Below the pieces are notes generated by a model that was given only the letters and a program-made list of their open reading frames with translations, was not told the origin of the DNA and searched no databases. 64,000 nucleotides of DNA, from the NCBI GenBank assembly GCA_028693165.1, contig JAQUVX010000017.1, positions 25,712-89,711 on the forward strand. Reading direction: 5' to 3'. Shown piece by piece: positions 51,308 through 60,900 of the stretch (position 1 is the first letter of the stretch; every line of letters begins with the position of its first letter). The position numbers and the translations under genes were made by a program. Origin of the DNA: Lachnospiraceae bacterium. Lineage in GTDB: Bacteria > Bacillota > Clostridia > Lachnospirales > Lachnospiraceae.

Positions 51308-53926
51308 ATGAAAAAATCATTCAGAAGTCTGCTGGCATTGGGCTTAGTGCTTGGCATGGCAGGCTGTTCCACGGCCAAACCGGCTGGGACGACAACCGCT
51401 GCACCGGCAGAAACAACCGCAGCTGCGGCAGGTAAATTTACACCTGGAACCTACACCGGTACGGGCAAGGGAAACAACGGAGACGTTACCGTGGAGGTTG
51501 TATTATCAGCAGACGCTATTACAGATGTAGTAGTTAAGGAGCACGCAGAGACACCAGGTCTTAGTGACCCGGCTCTGGAGAACATTCCACAGGAAATCAT
51601 TTCTGCACAGACCGTAAATGTAGATGCAGTCAGCGGCGCAACAAACACCTCGAACGCGATTATTGAGGCCGTCAAAAATGCACTGGAGTCCGCAGGTGTT
51701 GATCTCAGCACTCTGGCAGCAGCCGGCACAACGAAAAAAGAGAATGTTCCGGTTACCTACACAGCCGGTACCTACACAGGCAAAGGCACCGGCTACAACG
51801 GTGAAGTCCTTCTGGACGTAACCTTTGGCCCAGATGGAATTACCGATATTCAGGTTAACAAATCAGCAGAAACCAATTATGTGGGAACGCCTGCATATGA
51901 TATTATGTTTGCAGATGCGAAGGAAGCGAACGGCAGCGGCGTTGACAGCGTATCCGGTGCGACCTTTACCAGTATCGCGGTTAAAGCGGCACTGAATGAT
52001 GCAGCCGAGCAGGCAAAGGCTTCCGATTTAGACGGATTTAAGTCCAATACGGTTGTCCATGAAGCAGGCGAAGCAATCGATGAAACCTACGACGTAGTCG
52101 TAGTTGGTGGTGGCGGTGCAGGTATGGGCGCTGCTGCTGAAGCAGCTCAGAACGGCTTATCGGTAGTAGTTCTGGAGAAGAATGCAGAAATCGGCGGCAA
52201 CACGGTTGTTTCCGGCGGCGCGTTCCAGTCTGTAATGCCTTATCTGGTTTGGGATCCGGCTGACCCGGATGCGGCTGCCGCAGTATGGAGCTACAACAAT
52301 CAGACCTATGACAAGGTAATGTCAACTCAGGGCTGTATCGATGTGTTAAAGACGATCGCAAACTGGTCGGAGGAGCCTTTTGATGAGGAATACTACAAGA
52401 CCCATGAGTATGTTGCAGGTGAAATCGACGACCTGTCACAGCACGGCGTTCATGCAGAATATCTGCCGACACTTCAGGCATTAAAGTCCGAGATCAAGGC
52501 TTACCTTGACTGGGCACAGCCGAAGCTGGATGCAGGAACCCCTGAGAATGAAATCACGTTATTCTCAACGGTAAATCTGCATATTTTCCAGACCTATTAC
52601 GGCGGTTTGCGGTCAAACTCCGATAAGACAGAGTGGATTTATGGTGACTTTGACTTAGTAAGCCAGTTCATCGAGGATGGACAGGGCCTGAAGGAATGGT
52701 TAGAGGATCAGGGCGCATTATTTGATGACGCAAGCCAGCCTACCCTGATTGGCGCTCTCTGGTATCGTGAGAACCAGTTCGGCGGCGGTGATCTGGACGG
52801 CGACGGCAAGGCAGAGGTTCCGGCACAGTGGGGTACTTATTTTGAAACAACAAAGAACACTCTGTTAAATACCTCCGAGACCGCTTCCCAGAATAAGATT
52901 ATGGTTCGTACCAATGCGGAGAACCTGATTGTGGAAGACGGCAGGGTAACCGGCGTTACCGCGACTCAGTACGACGGCACACAGGTGACCGTTCATGCGG
53001 CAAAGGGCGTTGTTCTTGCAACAGGCGGCTATGCAGCAAACATCGAAAAGGTTGCAGAGACAAACAAATACTGGGATAAGAAATTTATCACAGAGCAGAC
53101 AAAGACGACAAACCGTTCTTCCTTACAGGGTGACGGTACCACCATGGCAGAGGCCGTCGGCGGTACAACGACCGGCGAAGGCTGGACACAGATGATGCCG
53201 ATTTCATGGATTGACAACGGTAATCTGGCATTTGGCGCAGGTACCTATGCAGTTTACATGAATCCGACAACCGGTACCCGTTTTGTAAATGAATCTGCAG
53301 AGCGTGACGTTTTATCACTGGGTGAGTTCAACAACGGTATCGAAGTAAACGGAACACAGGGTGTATTCCTTGAAATCTCCAATGCAGATGTTATGGTAGG
53401 CCGTCCTTATCCTTATGATGACTATACCAACAACGTTTCCGGAAAAGAAGACGTAGACGGTCGCGTATACTTTGTATCCAGCCAGGACGAGCTTCAGAAG
53501 GTATTAGACGAGTATGGAATGGAAGCAGACCCTGCTACAATCTATTCTAACATTGAAGCTTATGACAAGGCGATCATGGCAGGCGAGCAGCCGGCTGACG
53601 TACACAAATCACAGGCCAGCAACATTATCGGCAATGCAGAGAAAGACAGCAAGGATAACTACGATGCAGGCACCTATACCTTAGACGGTGTAAAGCTTCG
53701 CGTTCGTATCATGGCTCCGTCTACGCATCATACGATGGGCGGCGTCACGGTTGATACGGATCGTCACGTACTGGATGCAGACAGCAAGAGCATTACAGGT
53801 CTGTATGCAGCAGGCGAGGTTACCGGCGGTATTCATGGCGGCAACCGTCTGGGCGGAAATGCGATCGTTGAGATTTTCGTGTCAGGACGTACAGCAGCAC
53901 AGGCTATTATTGCAGATAACAAATAA
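51308..53926 (+). CDS. Extracellular flavoprotein reductase lipoprotein: two FMN-binding domains plus FAD fumarate reductase-like domain
   Basis: An 872-residue lipoprotein (lipobox ending at Cys20, Thr/Ala-rich linker to about 45). Two FMN_bind domains follow, with the covalent attachment motifs D106-AVSGAT-NTS (FMN on Thr112) and D213-SVSGAT-FTS; ApbE would attach the FMN. The rest is a FAD_binding_2 domain (VVVVGGGGAGMGAAAEAA near 262) with the fumarate/urocanate reductase HHTMGGVTVDTDRHV and GGIHGGNRLGGNA ends. It should reduce an unsaturated organic acid outside the membrane as a respiratory electron acceptor. The acceptor is unknown. No ApbE or membrane electron donor gene is in the window. 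Expression is predicted to be MerR-activated. RBS GGGAGAAG. Confidence 0.92.
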   Translation: MKKSFRSLLALGLVLGMAGCSTAKPAGTTTAAPAETTAAAAGKFTPGTYTGTGKGNNGDVTVEVVLSADAITDVVVKEHAETPGLSDPALENIPQEIISAQTVNVDAVSGATNTSNAIIEAVKNALESAGVDLSTLAAAGTTKKENVPVTYTAGTYTGKGTGYNGEVLLDVTFGPDGITDIQVNKSAETNYVGTPAYDIMFADAKEANGSGVDSVSGATFTSIAVKAALNDAAEQAKASDLDGFKSNTVVHEAGEAIDETYDVVVVGGGGAGMGAAAEAAQNGLSVVVLEKNAEIGGNTVVSGGAFQSVMPYLVWDPADPDAAAAVWSYNNQTYDKVMSTQGCIDVLKTIANWSEEPFDEEYYKTHEYVAGEIDDLSQHGVHAEYLPTLQALKSEIKAYLDWAQPKLDAGTPENEITLFSTVNLHIFQTYYGGLRSNSDKTEWIYGDFDLVSQFIEDGQGLKEWLEDQGALFDDASQPTLIGALWYRENQFGGGDLDGDGKAEVPAQWGTYFETTKNTLLNTSETASQNKIMVRTNAENLIVEDGRVTGVTATQYDGTQVTVHAAKGVVLATGGYAANIEKVAETNKYWDKKFITEQTKTTNRSSLQGDGTTMAEAVGGTTTGEGWTQMMPISWIDNGNLAFGAGTYAVYMNPTTGTRFVNESAERDVLSLGEFNNGIEVNGTQGVFLEISNADVMVGRPYPYDDYTNNVSGKEDVDGRVYFVSSQDELQKVLDEYGMEADPATIYSNIEAYDKAIMAGEQPADVHKSQASNIIGNAEKDSKDNYDAGTYTLDGVKLRVRIMAPSTHHTMGGVTVDTDRHVLDADSKSITGLYAAGEVTGGIHGGNRLGGNAIVEIFVSGRTAAQAIIADNK

Positions 53927-53944
53927 GAAGATTACAGCGAAAGA

Positions 53945-53982
53945 CGAGTGAGAAGCAGACAGCTTTTCACTCGCCTTTTTTA
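53945..53982 (+). terminator. Terminator of the flavoprotein gene
   Basis: CGAGTGAGAA pairs with TTTTCACTCG and is followed by CCTTTTTT. Confidence 0.85.
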
Positions 53983-53988
53983 ATACAC

Positions 53989-54435
53989 CTAATGGCTGCG
54001 CGTCTCTGGTTTTGCCTTTGCGACCGCGTTCTTGATTGCCTGAATCAAAACCTGTGAGGTATAATGACTTTCCTCGGGATAGGTCAGCGACTCCAGAGAC
54101 TGGCTCTTTAAGATCTGGGCGGACAGGCTGGCGAGAGAAGGCTCCACCAGCGGATACATGGTCGCCACGGAATCGCTCAGAGGAACCGTGGAGATGGATG
54201 TGATGCGATCCTGATCCACCGTGACCTCAAGATTGACCTCCTGGGAACCCAGAACCAGGGAGGAGGTGTAGATGCCGGGTATGTAGAGAACCTGATCGGA
54301 GGCGGCAGGTGTGTCTTTTTTCGGGCGGAACATAATGAACAGCAGCAGGACCAGCAGAATGCCGAGTCCGAGAAAGATGGCTGTGTAGATGATTTCTTTC
54401 ATTCGCAGGACGACGATTTTTGTTTTGGAACTCAT
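53989..54435 (-). CDS. Membrane-anchored protein with degenerate FMN-binding-like domain
   Basis: A 148-residue protein with one transmembrane helix (residues about 15-35) and an extracytoplasmic domain from YIPGIYTSSLVLG to the end. The pattern GIYTS..., EVNLEVTVDQDRITSI, then SQILKSQSLESLTY...YTSQVLIQAIKNAV follows the FMN_bind domain of its neighbour (GTYTG..., ITDVVV, IIEAVKNAL). The SGAT attachment motif is replaced (EESHYTS), so covalent FMN attachment is unlikely. It may be a diverged paralogue or a structural partner. GGAGGT is 7 bases before the start. It is convergent with the flavoprotein gene and divergent from addB. Confidence 0.6.
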   Translation of the reverse strand: MSSKTKIVVLRMKEIIYTAIFLGLGILLVLLLFIMFRPKKDTPAASDQVLYIPGIYTSSLVLGSQEVNLEVTVDQDRITSISTVPLSDSVATMYPLVEPSLASLSAQILKSQSLESLTYPEESHYTSQVLIQAIKNAVAKAKPETRSH

Positions 54436-54467
54436 GGAAGACCTCCGTGCATGTTTGATATAATCTA

Positions 54468-54496
54468 TTCTCAGGGATTCATTTTTATGCTATACT
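54468..54496 (+). promoter_or_regulatory. Promoter of the addAB operon
   Basis: TTCTCA (54468-54473), a 17-bp spacer and TATACT (54491-54496). An additional TATAAT near 54459 is on the same strand. Confidence 0.55.
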
Positions 54497-54546
54497 AAGA
54501 AACAATGGAAATCCGGGCTTTGGTTCCGGCAGAGAGGAGCAGCTTT

Positions 54547-57500
54547 ATGTCCTTACAATTAATCTTGGGTGGTTCCGGCTCCGGCAAAACCACAACGCTA
54601 TATGACGATATCATCCGGTCCTCCATGGAACATCGCGGGCAGCAGTATTTTGTGATCGTACCGGAGCAGTTTACCATGCAGACACAGAAGGATATCGTGA
54701 CGCAGCATCCGCAGCATGGCACGATGAACATTGACATTGTCAGCTTTCAGAGACTTGCCTACCGGGTGTTTGAGGAGCTTGCGGTGGAGAATTTGCAGGT
54801 GCTGGACGACATGGGGAAATCCATGGTTCTGCGCAAGGTGGCGGCCAGTCAGAAAAGAAAGCTGATCCTGTTTCAGGGACATTTGAATCAGACCGGATTT
54901 GTGAATCAGATGAAGTCCATGCTTTCCGAATTTTACCAGTACGGCATCACGCCGGAGGTGCTTCGGGAACTCGCACCGCAGGCATCGACGCCGCTGCTTC
55001 GGCAGAAGCTGGAGGATTTTGCGGTGGTATTTGCAAGCTTTCAGGAATACATCGCCGGACATTATATCACGACGGAGGAAGTGCTGGATGTGCTGTGCCG
55101 GGTCCTTCCACAGTCGGAGATGATGAAAAACAGCGTGATCGCGCTGGATGGCTATACGGGCTTTACGCCGGTGCAGTACCGGCTGATCGAGCTGTTCATG
55201 GTGCACGCAAAGCAGGTCTGCGTGACCGTGACGGCGGACCCGGCGCTTTCCATGTACAAGACGATGGGCATGCAGAATTTATTCTACATGAGCCGTCAGA
55301 TGGTGTGTCATCTGGCGGAGCTTGCAGAGAAAAATCAGGTCAAAAAGCTGGACGATCGCTGGATGGATTGTGGGAAAACGGCACAGAAGCATCGTTTTGT
55401 ATGCAGTCCGGAGATCGCATGGCTGGAACGGAGACTGTTTCGCTACAGCCGCGAGGTTTATGAGGGAGAGATGACGGGGAGTCTGGAGCTGTATCAGGCG
55501 GGCACCCCGTCCGGAGAGATTTCCCGCGTGGTGCATCGGATGCAGGAACTGATTCAGGTGGAGGGACTCCGTTACCGCGATATGGCAGTGATTACCGGCG
55601 ACCTGAGTGGTTACGGCAAAGAGATCGCCCACCAGTTTGAGCAGAATGAGATTCCTTTCTTTTTAGATGATAAGAAAAATGTGCTGGACAATCCCATGGT
55701 GGAGCTGATCCGTGCGGCGCTTGAGGTGGTGCGGAAGGATTTCACGTATGAAAGTGTGTTCCGCTTCCTGCGGACGGGACTGGCCGGCGGCGAGAAGCGC
55801 ATGCTGGACCGCATGGAAAATTATGTGCTGGCGCTGGGAATCCGCGGCGGAAAACGCTGGCGGGAGACGTGGGAGCGTACCTACAGGGGCGGAGCCAACG
55901 TAAATCTTATGGAGTTAAATGCCTGTAGAGAACAGGTGATGACGCCTCTGTTTGCCATGCAGGAAGCGTTCCGACAGGAGGGGATCACGATTGCGGACAT
56001 GACCTTAGCCGTGATTGCCCTGCTTGCGGATTGTCAGGTGGAGGAGAAGATGAGAGACTTCGCCGAATATTTTGAGGGACGGAAGGAATACCGTCTGGCG
56101 AAGGAATACGGTCAGGTGTATGGACTTGTGACAGAGCTTCTGGTTCGTCTCTCGGATCTTTTGGGCGAGGAGCGCGTCAGCCGAAAGGAGTTCATCGAGA
56201 TCTTGGATGCGGGCTTTGCGGAAATCTCGGTGGGCGTGATACCGGCCACGGTGGATCGTGTCGTGGTGGGAGATATCACAAGGACGCGTCTGGCACATGT
56301 AAAGGTGCTTTTCTTTGTGGGCGTCAACGACGGGATCGTGCCGATGCGAAAAGATGGAGGAAGCCTGCTCTCTGACCAGGAACGGGAGTTTTTTGGGAAA
56401 CATCAGCTGGAGCTGGCGCCGACCGCGCGGGAGGACAGCTTTCAGCAGCGGTTCTACCTGTATCTGATGATGACGAAGGCATCGCAGAAGCTGATCGTGT
56501 CCTATGCCTGCCTGGGCGGGGACGGCAAGAGCCGGAGACCGTCCTATCTGGTGGGCGAGCTTAAAAAGCTGTTCCCGGAGCTTCGCTGCCAGGAGGAGGA
56601 CGATGAGGCGGAGCAGCCGGTCTATTCGGTGGCGGAGGCGCGCGGCCAGCTCATTGCGGGGCTGCGGCGCTTCCGGGCGGAGGAGCTGCACGGGGAAGGA
56701 CCGATGGGCGAGGCACAGCTTTTGGAGCTGTACCGCTGGTTTTCTGAATCGGAACGTTATCAGGAGGAGGTGCACCGTCTGGTGGACGCCGCATTTTACG
56801 TCTATGAGGGACAGGGCATCGGCCATGCGGTTGCACGGGCACTGTACGGCAATATTGTGAGCGGGAGTGTCACGCGGCTGGAGCAGTATGCGGCCTGCGC
56901 CTACGGCCATTTCCTGAAATATGGTCTGGAGCTGATGGAGCGGCAGCGGTATGAGCTTGCGGCGGCGGATATCGGCAATCTGTTCCACGATTCCATCGAC
57001 CTCTGTTTTCAGAAGATGAAGGACGAGGGGCGCGACTGGCGCACGGTGTCGGAGGAGGAGCGGACGCACCTCGTGCAAACGTGCGTGGAGCAGGTAACGG
57101 CAGACTACGGCAACACGATTTTAAACAACACCTCCCGCAATGCCTATCTGGCCAGACGGGTGGAGCAGATCACGCAGCGGACGGTGTGGGCGCTCCAGCA
57201 GCAGATTCAGAAGGGCGACTTCACGCCGGCAGGGTTTGAGCTGGCCTTCTCGGCAGCGGACAATTTAGACGCGATGAAGATCGCGCTTTCCGAGGATGAG
57301 GCCCTGCATCTGCGCGGGCGGATCGACCGTCTGGACCTGTGTGAGGATGAACAGCATGTGTATGTAAAGATCATCGATTACAAATCAGGAAGCACGACGT
57401 TTGACCTTCTGGCGTTGTATTATGGGCTGCAGCTTCAGCTGGTGGTCTATATGGATGCGGTCATGGAGCTGACGGCGCACCAGAATCCCGGCAAGGAGGT

Positions 57501-57981
57501 GGTGCCGGCGGGAATTCTGTATTACAATATCGCAGATCCCATGGTGGCAAAGAGCGGGCAGACAAGCCAGGAGGAGATCGACAGGCAGATTCTGCGGCAG
57601 CTGAAAATGAACGGTCTGATCAACAGCGAACTGGAGGTCATTCACCATCTGGACAACACCATCGAGAAGGAGTCGGATATCATTCCGGTTGTGCTGAAGG
57701 ACGGGGATGTGCAGGAGGGCAAATCCTCGGTGGCGAATCGCGAACGCCTTGCCGATCTGCGCCATTTCGTGCAGGAAAAGCTGCGGACGGCCGGTCGGGA
57801 AATGCTGGACGGGTGTGTTGAAGCGGAACCCTACAAGAGCGGAGCGCGGACAGCCTGTGATTATTGTCCGTATCACGCAGTCTGTGGTTTTGATAAAAAG
57901 ATTGACGGCTATGCTTACCGGAGATGGAAAAATCGCAAATCAGAGGAGATCTGGGAGGAATTATGTCAGAAAAGTCAGTAA
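54547..57981 (+). CDS. addB: AddB subunit of the AddAB helicase-nuclease
   Basis: A 1144-residue subunit of the double-strand break end-processing complex. Walker A is GGSGSGKTT at the N-terminus. The C-terminal RecB-type nuclease motif is IIDYKSGSTTFDL. The 4Fe-4S cluster ligands are a Cys in the YAACAYGHFLKYGL region and the C-terminal ACDYCPYHAVCGF (C-x2-C-x5-C). Both nuclease and FeS residues appear intact. The start at 54547 follows GAGAGGAGC; an upstream ATG at 54505 lacks an RBS. It overlaps addA by 19 bases. Confidence 0.96.
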   Translation: MSLQLILGGSGSGKTTTLYDDIIRSSMEHRGQQYFVIVPEQFTMQTQKDIVTQHPQHGTMNIDIVSFQRLAYRVFEELAVENLQVLDDMGKSMVLRKVAASQKRKLILFQGHLNQTGFVNQMKSMLSEFYQYGITPEVLRELAPQASTPLLRQKLEDFAVVFASFQEYIAGHYITTEEVLDVLCRVLPQSEMMKNSVIALDGYTGFTPVQYRLIELFMVHAKQVCVTVTADPALSMYKTMGMQNLFYMSRQMVCHLAELAEKNQVKKLDDRWMDCGKTAQKHRFVCSPEIAWLERRLFRYSREVYEGEMTGSLELYQAGTPSGEISRVVHRMQELIQVEGLRYRDMAVITGDLSGYGKEIAHQFEQNEIPFFLDDKKNVLDNPMVELIRAALEVVRKDFTYESVFRFLRTGLAGGEKRMLDRMENYVLALGIRGGKRWRETWERTYRGGANVNLMELNACREQVMTPLFAMQEAFRQEGITIADMTLAVIALLADCQVEEKMRDFAEYFEGRKEYRLAKEYGQVYGLVTELLVRLSDLLGEERVSRKEFIEILDAGFAEISVGVIPATVDRVVVGDITRTRLAHVKVLFFVGVNDGIVPMRKDGGSLLSDQEREFFGKHQLELAPTAREDSFQQRFYLYLMMTKASQKLIVSYACLGGDGKSRRPSYLVGELKKLFPELRCQEEDDEAEQPVYSVAEARGQLIAGLRRFRAEELHGEGPMGEAQLLELYRWFSESERYQEEVHRLVDAAFYVYEGQGIGHAVARALYGNIVSGSVTRLEQYAACAYGHFLKYGLELMERQRYELAAADIGNLFHDSIDLCFQKMKDEGRDWRTVSEEERTHLVQTCVEQVTADYGNTILNNTSRNAYLARRVEQITQRTVWALQQQIQKGDFTPAGFELAFSAADNLDAMKIALSEDEALHLRGRIDRLDLCEDEQHVYVKIIDYKSGSTTFDLLALYYGLQLQLVVYMDAVMELTAHQNPGKEVVPAGILYYNIADPMVAKSGQTSQEEIDRQILRQLKMNGLINSELEVIHHLDNTIEKESDIIPVVLKDGDVQEGKSSVANRERLADLRHFVQEKLRTAGREMLDGCVEAEPYKSGARTACDYCPYHAVCGFDKKIDGYAYRRWKNRKSEEIWEELCQKSQ

Positions 57982-60900
57982 ACTGGACGAGAGAACAACA
58001 GCAGGTCATCGAGAGCCGCGGCAGGAATCTGCTTGTCAGCGCGGCTGCGGGAAGCGGCAAGACGGCGGTGCTGGTGGAGCGGATCATCCGTATGGTCACG
58101 GAAGGCGAACATCCGCTGGACATCGACAAGCTGTTGGTCATGACCTTCACCAATGCAGCGGCCGCCGAGATGCGGGAGCGGATTGGCGCGGCCATCGAAC
58201 AGCGGCTGCAGCAGTCGCCGGAGAATGAGCATGTGCAGATTCAGGCGGCTCTGGTTCACCATGCCCAGATCACGACGATCGACAGCTTTTGCCTCCATGT
58301 GATTCGGAACCATTTTAATCTGCTGGATTTGGATCCGTCGTTTCGGATCGGAGACGAGGGGGAGCTTCTTTTGCTGCGCGGCGACGTGATGGAGGAGCTT
58401 TTGGAGGACCATTACTGCAAGGATGAGGCGGGCTTTCAACAGTTTGTGGAGACCTACGCCCAGGGAAAGAGCGATGCGGGAATCGACGACTATATTTTGC
58501 AGGTGTACACCTTTTCCCAGAGCAATCCTTACCCGGACCAGTGGATCGAACAGTGCCGGGCGGAGCTTCTCGCAGGGGAGCATACGGCCTGGATGCAGTT
58601 TTTGATGGACGATTTAAGAAAGCAGGTGCAGGAGCTGCGGATGCAGCTGGCGGATGCCCTGGAGGTTTGCGAACAGGACGAGATCTTAAATGCCTACGCG
58701 CCGATGCTTACGCAGGATGCAAGACAGCTTTCGGGTGTGGAACAGGCAGAGGAGTTCCAGGAGCTGTATGACCGGCTGAACAGCGTGGCCTGGGATCGTC
58801 TGGCGACGGTGCGAAACAAAGAGGTGGATCTGGAAAAGAAGGCTTACGTGACCGGATGCCGTGACCGGGTCAAAAAGGCCGTGGGAAAGATGCAGGAGCT
58901 TTACTGCTTTGAGCCGCCGGAGGAGATGTTTGAAGATCTTGCGGGAACCGGGGCAGCGGTGGCGGTGCTGCTGGATCTGGCACAGGAGTTTGCGGTTCGC
59001 TTTCAGGAGAAGAAGCGGGAGCGGAACCTGGTGGATTTCAATGATCTGGAGCATGAGGCGCTGAAGGTGCTGATCCGTCTGGAAGAGGGAAAGACCGTCT
59101 ATACGGAGGCTGCGGATGAACTGAGTCATCAGTTTGAGGAGGTTCTGGTCGATGAGTACCAGGACAGCAATCTGGTGCAGGAGGCACTTCTTCTGGCGGT
59201 GTCCCGCGAGCGATTCGGGCAGCATAATGTGTTTATGGTCGGCGATGTGAAACAGAGCATCTACAAATTCCGTCTGGCAAGGCCGGAGCTGTTTCTGGAA
59301 AAATACGAGACCTATGAGCCTTACGAGGCCGGGGACGGCAGTGACAAAAAGATCGAGCTGCACCAGAATTTCCGAAGCCGGGGACAGGTGCTTGAGGCGA
59401 TCAACGATGTCTTTTATCAGATCATGACGCAGAATCTCGGCAATATCCGTTATACGGAGGAGACGGCGCTGCATCCGGGGGCGGGCTTCCCGGACGAGGA
59501 TGGACCGGAGCGGATGGCGGAGCTTCTGGTGGTGGATACAGGAAGCGCGGCATTGTCCCAGATGGAGGATGAGGCGGCTGACTATACGGCGAAGGAGCTT
59601 GAGGCAAAGCTGATTGCGGGAAAGATCCGCCAGCTGACCGACCCGGAGCAGGGACTTTCTGTCGTGGACAAAAAACACTCGGAGCAGGGGGGGATGCGGC
59701 GGGCACAGTACCGTGATATCGTTATTTTGCTGCGCAGCACCACGGGCTGGATTGAGACGCTTTTGGAAGTGCTGATGAATGAGGGAATCCCGGCTTATGC
59801 AGAGTCCCGGATGGGATATTTTACGACTATTGAGGTCGAGACGATCTTAAGCATACTGTCGGTCATCGACAATCCCATGCAGGATATCCCGCTGGCGGCG
59901 GTGCTGAAATCGCCGGTGGTGGGCATGAGTGACACAGAGCTTGCGCTTATGATGGCCTGGTACCGCGCCCGGATCGCGAAGGGGCAGGATCGCGGAATCT
60001 ACGGAGCCATGCGCGGCCTGTTGGACGTGGAGGCGCTTGAGAAGGAGACGGAGGCTGAGGCTGGTGCTGGTGCATTGGGAGCAGCCGGGACGGATATCGG
60101 GACGGATGCCGGGGCCCTTGTGGCCTGCCGCCGCAGGCTCCTGGCGTTTCACGAGATGCTGACCGAGTTTCGGCAGCAGAGCACCTACCTGCCGATCCAT
60201 GAGCTTTTGTATCAGATCTATGAGCGGACCGGCTATTACAGCTATGTGTCAGCCATGCCGGCGGGGGAGACCCGGAAGGCGAATCTGGACATGCTGGTGG
60301 AGAAGGCGGCTTCCTATGAGCAGACCAGCTACAAGGGCCTGTTCCATTTCATCCGCTACATCGAAAACCTGAAAAAATACAACAGCGATTTCGGCGAGGC
60401 GGCTACCGTGGGCGAGGAAGACAACACGGTGCGGATCATGAGCATTCACAAGAGCAAGGGACTGGAATTTCCGATCGTATTTCTCGCAGGGATGGGAAAA
60501 AAATTCAACCGCCAGGATGTCTACGGTCGGATTCTGATCGATCCGGAGCTGGGTATCGGAACCGATTATCTGGATCTGGAGCACCGTTTGAAGACGACGA
60601 CGCTCAAGAAAAATGCATTGCGGCGTAAGATGGAGCTTGACAATCTGGGCGAGGAGCTGCGCGTGCTCTACGTGGCGATGACCCGCGCGAAGGAAAAGCT
60701 GATTTTGACGGGGACGGACCGCTATCTGGCAAAGACCTTTGAAAAATATGCGCAGGTTCCGCTGGTAAACGGACAGATTCCGTATACGATTCTGTCTACG
60801 GCGGGTTCGTATCTGGACTGGATTTTGATGACTCTGGGCAGCCAGAAAGTAAGAATTTGTGTCAAGGAGATTCCGCTTACGCAGATCATCGGGGAGGAAC

